Assembly: GCA_034430335.1 (NCBI GenBank)
Contig: DAOUES010000021.1
Coordinates: forward strand, 1 to 5,924
Reading direction: 5' to 3'
From: JAFGOY01 sp034430335
GTDB taxonomy: Bacteria > Chloroflexota > Anaerolineae > Aggregatilineales > UBA3940
DNA: 5,924 nucleotides
Under the pieces are notes generated by a model. The model made no database searches. It was given only the letters and a program-made list of their open reading frames with translations, and was not told the origin of the DNA. Made by a program: the position numbers and the translations under genes. Below are positions 1-4,739 of the stretch, piece by piece. Positions within the stretch are counted from its first letter, which is position 1. Each line of letters starts with the position of its first letter.

Positions 1-210
1 CTCCAACTCGTCCATATATTCCGACCACACCGACGGCTCCCCTGGTTCCTCCGCCTCCCCCGAATCGTCAACCCAGGGCGGCATCAGGTAGGCATCCGGC
101 TCGTCCTCGTCGATCTCCTGCCACTCCAGCGCCGATCCACACACCGGGCAGATCGCCGTCCCCCAGCCGACCGGCGATCCACAGACGGTACATTTTGAGT
201 CTCCAGTCAT
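1..210 (-). CDS. Zinc-ribbon protein, N-terminal fragment (C-terminus off the left edge)
   Basis: Reading on the minus strand from the ATG at 208-210 gives 70 open codons to the window edge. The product begins with a compact zinc ribbon: C7-x2-C10, ten residues, then C21-x2-C24, each pair followed by glycine (CTVCG and CPVCG), which is the classic metal-binding knuckle pattern. From about residue 29 the chain becomes acidic and Pro/Trp-containing (EIDEDEPDAY, then a Glu/Pro-rich stretch), which looks like a disordered linker to a domain outside the window. An AAGGAG ribosome-binding site lies at 223-228, 12 bases before the ATG, which is slightly long. A sigma70-like promoter lies further upstream at 274-302. 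The gene is divergent from the membrane-protein gene at 473. Small N-terminal zinc ribbons occur on many unrelated bacterial proteins, so no function can be given. Confidence 0.72.
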   Translation of the reverse strand, partial: MTGDSKCTVCGSPVGWGTAICPVCGSALEWQEIDEDEPDAYLMPPWVDDSGEAEEPGEPSVWSEYMDELE

Positions 211-273
211 TTCTCGCCGAATCTCCTTTGATGCTATGATATCGGTGAATGGGTCAGGTGGCTCCCGGCTTTT

Positions 274-302
274 ATTATGATTCCCATCCGGCAGCCCGTC
301 AA
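274..302 (-). promoter_or_regulatory. Sigma70-type promoter for the zinc-ribbon gene
   Basis: On the minus strand TTGACG (297-302) is followed after exactly 17 bases by CATAAT (274-279). Each hexamer matches the TTGACA/TATAAT consensus at five of six positions. The predicted start of transcription would lie near 267, giving a leader of about 57 bases before the ATG at 210. The call rests on sequence match, spacing and position only. Confidence 0.55.
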
Positions 303-327
303 CTGGCCTATACTGCCCCCATATCTG

Positions 328-438
328 CCCCCTGAAAGGGGGAATTGGGCAACAAAGAACGTTGCCAGCCGACCGCAGGTCGGTCGAAGGGGGTGAGGTA
401 TCGGGAGTTTAGAATCCCTCGATAATTCAGCACCTCAC
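328..438. repeat. Cluster of four consecutive stem-loops in the divergent intergenic region
   Basis: Four inverted repeats follow each other with 2-9 bases between them. The first is CCCCCT (328-333) with AGGGGG (337-342), loop GAA. The second is GGCAAC (348-353) with GTTGCC (361-366). The third is CCGACC (369-374) with GGTCGG (378-383), loop GCA. The fourth is GTGAGGT (393-399) with ACCTCAC (432-438), enclosing a further partial pairing of ATCGGGA with TCCCTCGAT. The cluster lies 34 bases before the start codon of the gene at 473, so it would fall in that gene's leader if transcription begins upstream. It could be a structured 5' leader, a small RNA, or pieces of an intergenic repeat family. 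I do not recognise a known riboswitch. Confidence 0.5.
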
Positions 439-462
439 AATTTATCACTCTCTGCTAGAAAG

Positions 463-469
463 AGGAGGT
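463..469 (+). promoter_or_regulatory. Strong Shine-Dalgarno sequence for the gene at 473
   Basis: AGGAGGT is a near-perfect anti-16S match that ends three bases before the ATG at 473-475. The spacing is short but the match is strong, and it fixes this ATG as the start. A possible -10 element, GATAAT at 421-426, precedes it without a convincing -35, so no promoter is called. Confidence 0.6.
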
Positions 470-472
470 CAA

Positions 473-1051
473 ATGACCCACGAAGAACGCCTGCAATTGG
501 AACACGCCACGCTGATGGCCGAATACGAGAGCGCCCGCACCGAGATCGAAGGGCTGCTCGAAAGCTCTCGCCAGACCAACAACCTCATGCTGACGGTGAT
601 CTCGCTGTTCGTCGGCGGGCTGGTGTTTTTCAACACCCAGCTTCCCATCGCCTTCCTGATCCTGCCCCTGTTCCTCTACGGCCTGACCTGGACGCAGGTC
701 CGGCAGGTGTTGATCACCCGCCAGATCTCGGCTCACATCGACACGGTGATCGCCCCGCGCGTGCGTGAAATCCTCGGCCAGATCGATATGGCCCACCCGG
801 TCGATGACCAGATCGTGATGAGCTGGGAAGGCCGGGCGGCAAGTCCGGCCCGCTCGAAAGGCGGCTGGCTGCTGATCCCCGCACTGGGCGCAGGCTACGG
901 CCTGCCGCTGCTCGCGGCGATGCTATCCGCCGGGGCCTACCTGCTGATCGCCCACCCGGTCGGGGTGATCGGCTGGGCGCTGATTGGAATCAACGCGGTG
1001 GCGCTGATCTACAGCGCAGCGCTGGGATTGGTGATCGAGTTCGGTCGGTAG
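473..1051 (+). CDS. Small four-helix membrane protein of unknown function
   Basis: The product is 192 residues, with an ATG start set by the strong AGGAGGT at 463-469. A charged amphipathic N-terminus (residues 1-36, rich in Glu and Arg, including EYESARTEIEGLLESSRQ) leads into two hydrophobic segments at about 37-54 and 57-76. A soluble loop (77-129) contains a predicted amphipathic helix, QISAHIDTVIAPRVREILGQ. Two more hydrophobic stretches follow at about 131-160 and 164-188, and the chain ends almost at once. No enzymatic motif is seen. The pattern of a short helix with an EI motif, a paired transmembrane hairpin and a polar helix resembles small uncharacterised membrane proteins common in Cyanobacteria and Chloroflexota; this likeness is from memory, not a search. 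The gene stands alone on its strand, diverges from the zinc-ribbon gene, and ends at a bidirectional hairpin. Confidence 0.85.
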   Translation: MTHEERLQLEHATLMAEYESARTEIEGLLESSRQTNNLMLTVISLFVGGLVFFNTQLPIAFLILPLFLYGLTWTQVRQVLITRQISAHIDTVIAPRVREILGQIDMAHPVDDQIVMSWEGRAASPARSKGGWLLIPALGAGYGLPLLAAMLSAGAYLLIAHPVGVIGWALIGINAVALIYSAALGLVIEFGR

Positions 1052-1064
1052 ATTGAGAGGAGAA

Positions 1065-1090
1065 GGGGCGCTGTTTGCATGCAGCGCCCC
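1065..1090. terminator. Bidirectional stem-loop terminator between convergent genes
   Basis: GGGGCGCTG (1065-1073) pairs perfectly with CAGCGCCCC (1082-1090) across an eight-base loop. It sits between the stop at 1051 (plus) and the stop at 1100 (minus), 13 and 9 bases away respectively, as expected for a shared terminator. Neither side has a strong T-run: ATTGTT follows on the plus strand and TTCTCCTC on the minus strand. Efficiency is therefore uncertain. Confidence 0.7.
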
Positions 1091-1099
1091 ATTGTTCAC

Positions 1100-2305
1100 T
1101 CAGTAATCGATCTCGATAGGCCCATAGACTTCACCAGGATAAAGCGAATCCTCATAAACATTGACGATCTTTCCCTCCCTCTGGATGGTAAGCATGAAGT
1201 CCTGAGAGTCCTGGGAGCCATCTTCGCCGCAGGCAACAAAATAGTGAACCTCTACAAAATACGTTCCACGCGGCGCGGTGCCTTCCGTATAGTAGAAAGT
1301 CTCGACCGGGGCGGTCGTCGCACCCTCGCACCCGGCATTTGCATCCTGGCCGAAAGAGCCGCCTCCGGCAGGCATCTCTTCCTCAGCCGCCGCTTCTTCG
1401 CCCCCTGTCTCTATCACCGCCTCAGTTTCCTCAACCGCAATCTCGATCTCCGGCATTTCTTCTTCAGAAAACATCCCCAGTTCCTCCGGGTTGTAAACGA
1501 CGAGATCAAGGTCGTTGACCGTGCCCCAGGTAAGCGTAAACTGGAGATCGTGATTCGCTGAACCGGCGAGTTGGGCAAGGGCAACCGGCGATTCCAGGGT
1601 GAGCATCCACGATTCACATTCGTCGTATTCGTCGTATTCATAGTTCAGAGGCAGCGGCGGATCGGGCGGCTGGCCGTCTTTGAGGTGGGTGTACCCGCCG
1701 GGCGGAACCGTCACCGTCGTTCCCCCGCTGATAACGTCGACGCCGCCGTCGAAGTTGGCGATCCACGCCTCATCGCTGATGTCATCGTACACGAACATGA
1801 ACTCGGTGCCGTAAATGAGAATCTGCCCGCCGCCGGGCAGCGCGAACTCCGCCGGTTCGTCCACTCCTGCCCCTGGCACCCGGCCCAGGAATCCGCCGCG
1901 GAAAAGGCGGATCGATGTCCATAAAGTTTCGCCCGGTGCGGAGACTTCCAGTTCCGTTTCATTGCCCAGTCTCAATTCGATGCCATCTACAAGACTGAGC
2001 AGCGCAGTGCCGCCTTCTTTGACCATCACGAGATCATTGTTCCACAGCAGTGCGTCGTCATACAACTGAATCCACGCGCCGCCCGCCGGAGCATGCTGCA
2101 CCACGTCGATTTCCGGGTAAATCTCCCCCAGGTGTTCCGGTTCGGTGGGCGGCGGCTCCGTCGGCTCCTCGGCGGTGGGTGGAGGTGATGTCGGCGTCGG
2201 TGTCGGCTTCGGCGGTATACAACTTCGCACGATCAAGACAATCACTACAACGACGACAACGATGGCTACCAGTATCCAGCAGCCGGAATTGTCTTGGTCA
2301 TTCAT
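1100..2305 (-). CDS. Single-pass envelope protein with FecR-like and YfaP/DUF2135-like domains
   Basis: The product is 401 residues. A short N-terminus leads into a very hydrophobic Val/Ile helix (about 10-28), then a Pro/Thr-rich linker (31-57) typical of extracytoplasmic stalks. Residues about 65-210 look like a FecR-type beta-rich domain: a dGIELRLGNETELEV strand pair, a G-x-L-G-R-V strand, a GTEFMFVYDD strand and a GGVDVISGGTTVTVPPGG end. Residues about 250-379 resemble the YfaP/DUF2135 beta-sandwich: LTWGTVNDLDLVVYNP, then GQDANAGCEG, then GTYFVEVHYFVACG. A Glu/Ala-rich stretch (274-311) splits this second domain. Cysteines 230, 326 and 359 could form disulphides if the domain is exported. 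The ATG is preceded by AAGGAG (2316-2321, ten bases away) and an in-frame stop at 2324-2326. The gene lies 36 bases after the NTPase gene, so co-transcription is likely. FecR domains often regulate sigma factors, but none is in the window. The ligand is unknown. Confidence 0.85.
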   Translation of the reverse strand: MNDQDNSGCWILVAIVVVVVVIVLIVRSCIPPKPTPTPTSPPPTAEEPTEPPPTEPEHLGEIYPEIDVVQHAPAGGAWIQLYDDALLWNNDLVMVKEGGTALLSLVDGIELRLGNETELEVSAPGETLWTSIRLFRGGFLGRVPGAGVDEPAEFALPGGGQILIYGTEFMFVYDDISDEAWIANFDGGVDVISGGTTVTVPPGGYTHLKDGQPPDPPLPLNYEYDEYDECESWMLTLESPVALAQLAGSANHDLQFTLTWGTVNDLDLVVYNPEELGMFSEEEMPEIEIAVEETEAVIETGGEEAAAEEEMPAGGGSFGQDANAGCEGATTAPVETFYYTEGTAPRGTYFVEVHYFVACGEDGSQDSQDFMLTIQREGKIVNVYEDSLYPGEVYGPIEIDY

Positions 2306-2341
2306 TTTTCGCAGTCTCCTTCGTTAACGGCCCGAACCAAA

Positions 2342-4399
2342 CTATGGTGCATCGTCATCAGCCACCAGTTCCCGGTATCCGGGCCACAGCCGGGGCAAAT
2401 AAGCGGCAAAGAGGATCGCTGCCGGGAGAACGGCCCCGGCCAGGCCGATTTGCAGTAAATGCCAGGGAGCATCCAGCAGCTTCTGGCTGAAAGCCCTTTC
2501 CATGCCCAAACCCTGAAGCAGGATCAGCAGCGCCCCCCCCACCAGCGAGACGCCCCCGATTTCGGCCAACCCCCGCCGGACAGTCCGCCGTCCCCTGCGC
2601 GTAACCCATATCGTCCCCACCCCGATCACCAGTCCCCAGATCGCCCCTTCGAGCAGGTCGGGCAAAAGCAGGCCAAAATGGACCTCCTCGAACGACAGGC
2701 CGAGCAGCGTGTTATAGCCGACCAGCAGGGTAGTCAGGACTGCACCCGACAGCCCACCGCCCAGGTACCGCCAAACCCTGCGGCTGTGATCCCTGAAGAT
2801 GTCATTCGATAGGTCGATGGTAAGGATCAGCAGCATGCCGATCAGCCCGGCAATGATCGCGATGTACAGGCTCGCCCCCAAAGCGGCCATCAACAACACC
2901 GCCGATTCTGCCGAGCCATCAAGGACTCCCGCCGTCGATCCCCATACAGTGCTGACCAGGTAAGCAAGGCCATACCCCAAAAACCCGCCCAACAGCCCCC
3001 GCGCCGCCGACAGGCGAATGATCCGCCCCTGCCGCCGCATCGCCGACTTCAACCGCTCCCCGACCGCCCGCTCTTCATACCACGCCCTGACCCAGGTCTT
3101 GATCCGCGATTCGAAATGTTCAGAGGCGAGGTGATAGCGGTCGCCTTCGCAGCGAAGCAGGTGCACCCGTTCGAGATGTAACAACACAGGTTCCAGACGC
3201 TCGTTGGCGATATCGTCCAACTCCAGCCGGGCAGTCAGCTCCGCCAACGACCGCCCGCTTTCCAGGCGCTCGGCCAGCGCGTTGAGCGCCAGCCATGCCG
3301 CTTCTTTCTCGGCTTTGGGAAACTCGGCCAACCGGTCGGCGAGATAGCCGCCCATCACGCCATCCACCCGGCCCAGTTTTTCATAGTCGGAGAGTGTGAG
3401 CCGCTTCTGGCCGGTTGGCAGCCCCTCGACCAGCGCGTAGCATACCTGCTGAAGCACAGAAGGATCGATCTGCTCGCCGCCGAGGTCATCGAGCAGCGTC
3501 GATTGCAGGTCATCGTCGATTGTCAACCCGACCTTCCGGGCAGGTTCGACAACTGCCCGGCTGGCCGCGCTCCGTGAGAGCTTCTTCAACTCGTACCGGT
3601 TGTCGACCAGCCCCGGAACATCTTTTGATAGATCGAGCAGACTCATATCCGGACCCGGACGCAGTGACAGCACCCAGCGGACACGCGGAAGGGGGTCCTG
3701 CAAACTGCCCCCTATCTCACGGATGAACCCGTCCTGTATCGCCCTGTCCAGGTCGAAGAACGCCTCGAACTGGTCGAGCAGAATGAAAAGGCATTTCCCT
3801 TCAGGGAGGATGTCAGCCGCGTCACGGAGAACCGAATGCAGCGATCTGGCCGACAGCCCCTCGTCCGTTTTGCTCCCCCCGGCGGGCAGATCGGGAAGCA
3901 GCCTGTGCCGGATATCTTCGACCAGCGACTCGGAACGGGAAGCGGCATGGAGATAGAGCGGGAGATGCTGGTTGCTGACCAGCGCCGGGATCAGGCCCGC
4001 CTGCAAAAAGCTCGACTTACCGACCCGATTCTCCCCATAAAGCAGCAGGCAGCGGTGCCTGGAGAGTTGTTCGGTGAACGCCGCGATCTCTTCGGAGCGG
4101 CCAAAGAATACGGCAGTATGTTCCAGACAAAAAGTGTTGGCGGATAAATAGGGATTCCCCTCCGGCGGGCGCTGATCATCTTTAGGTGCCAGCTCCCCCG
4201 CCAGTTTAGCAACCGCCTCGGCCAGCACTTCCCGTTCATACTGTTTCTGCTGGCGCGCTTCTTCTACCGTCCGGTAGGCAGACTGCATGATAATCTGCGC
4301 GCCTTTGCCAACGGCCACGATACTCCCGGAAACATCGCCGATGACGGTCTTGTCACCCGCCACCTGATCGCCTTGAACAAAGTCCCGATTGTCTGCCAT
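2342..4399 (-). CDS. nSTAND1-type P-loop NTPase with C-terminal multi-pass membrane domain
   Basis: The product is 685 residues. Residues 8-36 form a Gly/Asp-spaced repeat (GDQVAGDK, IGDVSGS, AVGKGAQ). A charged, probably helical linker (42-70) follows. The nSTAND1 entry motif NPYLSANTF...AVFFGR (82-101) leads to Walker A GENRVGKSS (122-130, K128) and Walker B CLFILLDQFEAFF (203-215, D209 and E212). A sensor-like arginine (LSLRPG, R247) and the ELKKLSRSAASRAVVEPA helix follow, and then a winged-helix-like region (about 340-430). Instead of the usual WD40 or TPR repeats, about six hydrophobic helices follow (near 466-486, 498-528, 545-567, 576-599, 613-630, 647-668). STAND NTPases use nucleotide binding as a switch after sensing a ligand; membrane location is inferred from the helices. 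The start is firm: an in-frame TAG at 4406-4408 leaves ATG 4397-4399 as the first start, although its ribosome site is weak. The FecR-like gene follows 36 bases later. Confidence 0.9.
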   Translation of the reverse strand: MADNRDFVQGDQVAGDKTVIGDVSGSIVAVGKGAQIIMQSAYRTVEEARQQKQYEREVLAEAVAKLAGELAPKDDQRPPEGNPYLSANTFCLEHTAVFFGRSEEIAAFTEQLSRHRCLLLYGENRVGKSSFLQAGLIPALVSNQHLPLYLHAASRSESLVEDIRHRLLPDLPAGGSKTDEGLSARSLHSVLRDAADILPEGKCLFILLDQFEAFFDLDRAIQDGFIREIGGSLQDPLPRVRWVLSLRPGPDMSLLDLSKDVPGLVDNRYELKKLSRSAASRAVVEPARKVGLTIDDDLQSTLLDDLGGEQIDPSVLQQVCYALVEGLPTGQKRLTLSDYEKLGRVDGVMGGYLADRLAEFPKAEKEAAWLALNALAERLESGRSLAELTARLELDDIANERLEPVLLHLERVHLLRCEGDRYHLASEHFESRIKTWVRAWYEERAVGERLKSAMRRQGRIIRLSAARGLLGGFLGYGLAYLVSTVWGSTAGVLDGSAESAVLLMAALGASLYIAIIAGLIGMLLILTIDLSNDIFRDHSRRVWRYLGGGLSGAVLTTLLVGYNTLLGLSFEEVHFGLLLPDLLEGAIWGLVIGVGTIWVTRRGRRTVRRGLAEIGGVSLVGGALLILLQGLGMERAFSQKLLDAPWHLLQIGLAGAVLPAAILFAAYLPRLWPGYRELVADDDAP

Positions 4400-4452
4400 G
4401 CTGTTCTATTACCTGTCTGCTAACTGTGATCGGCTCACCAACCTTACCTGTT

Positions 4453-4482
4453 AGCATAGGGTATCCGAATGCCGCCTGTCAA
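4453..4482 (-). promoter_or_regulatory. Promoter for the NTPase / FecR-like operon
   Basis: On the minus strand a perfect TTGACA (4477-4482) is followed after 18 bases by TATGCT (4453-4458), which matches TATAAT at four of six positions. Transcription would begin near 4446, leaving a leader of roughly 46 bases before the ATG at 4399. The -10 overlaps one arm of a 7-bp inverted repeat (GTTAGCA 4450-4456, TGCTAAC 4418-4424). TTACCTGT also occurs twice nearby (4409-4416 and 4444-4451). These are candidate operator sequences. Confidence 0.5.
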
Positions 4483-4517
4483 GGGTTTTTGCAGAAGGGG
4501 TACATGGAAGGATCGAG

Positions 4518-4580
4518 CTTCAGGCTGTGATTGATCTGTACAGATAGAGGCTCTTTCTACAGTTTGTTTGCAGGCTGAAG
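4518..4580 (+). repeat. 63-base imperfect long hairpin in non-coding DNA
   Basis: The ends CTTCAGGCTG (4518-4527) and CAGGCTGAAG (4571-4580) are inverted repeats with one mismatch. Nested inside, CTGTA (4536-4540) pairs with TACAG (4558-4562), and an AGA.AGA / TCT.TCT stem closes on a short loop around 4549-4551. Several joining positions pair only as G-U when read as plus-strand RNA (for example 4528 with 4570 and 4529 with 4569). This makes a plus-strand RNA fold more continuous than a minus-strand one. It may be a remnant of an intergenic repeat or a small RNA. I see no convincing plus-strand promoter before it. Confidence 0.45.
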
Positions 4581-4582
4581 GG

Positions 4583-4739
4583 ACGGTTGTATTCGTCCGG
4601 CAGGTGAGCGCGGCAGATAGCAATACGTCGATCTCCGGTCCGCCTGGGAAAGCGCAGCACGCTGCGCCCCTACGGGATGGGATCGGTTATGATAATTCGT
4701 AAATTTCCTACAGGTGCCAGACAACAAGGCATGTATCGA
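4583..4739. other. Non-coding spacer downstream of murC with no gene seen
   Basis: Together with 4400-4582 this makes a 340-base gap without a supported gene. The only strong structure in this part is the palindrome at 4652-4667. The minus-strand text from about 4672 to 4590, with its CGTAGGGGCGCAGC beginning and a later GACGAATACAACCGTCCC stretch, looks like a decayed dispersed intergenic repeat of the kind common in Chloroflexota and Cyanobacteria. That recognition is from memory and needs a genome-wide comparison. Confidence 0.35.
4652..4667 (-). terminator. GC palindrome, possible murC terminator or repeat end
   Basis: GCGCAG (4652-4657) and CTGCGC (4662-4667) pair across the four-base loop CACG. 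Read on the minus strand, the hairpin is followed by TTTCCC, and it lies 73 bases beyond the murC stop codon. It could end murC transcription, but the T-run is only three bases. The sequence also resembles the ends of dispersed palindromic repeats, so the terminator role is tentative. Confidence 0.35.

Noticed and set aside
328..438. CRISPR array
   Set aside because: The four stems have different sequences and no regular repeat-spacer period, so this is not a CRISPR array.
455..796. Minus-strand open frame opposite the four-helix membrane protein
   Set aside because: The product is His/Asp/Gln-rich without a fold-like pattern, while the plus-strand frame has a strong ribosome site and clear membrane helices.
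1619..1636. Tandem TTCGTCGTA repeat as a regulatory or phase-variable element
   Set aside because: Only two perfect 9-base copies occur, in frame, coding for the EYDEYDE stretch; too few copies for phase variation and no frame effect.
1571..1924. Plus-strand open frames across the FecR-like gene
   Set aside because: They lie fully inside a gene with recognisable domains on the other strand, are Arg/Pro-rich in the manner of antisense frames in GC-rich DNA, and have no ribosome-binding site or motif.
1100..2305. FecR-type anti-sigma regulator with a partner sigma factor
   Set aside because: No sigma-70 or ECF-like gene is present, and the protein lacks the typical cytoplasmic anti-sigma N-terminal domain; only the beta-rich FecR-like domain is seen.
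2459..4147. Several plus-strand open frames opposite the NTPase gene (for example 2459-2812, 3415-3726, 3836-4147)
   Set aside because: Their products are low-complexity antisense translations of a well-supported NTPase gene with intact Walker motifs.
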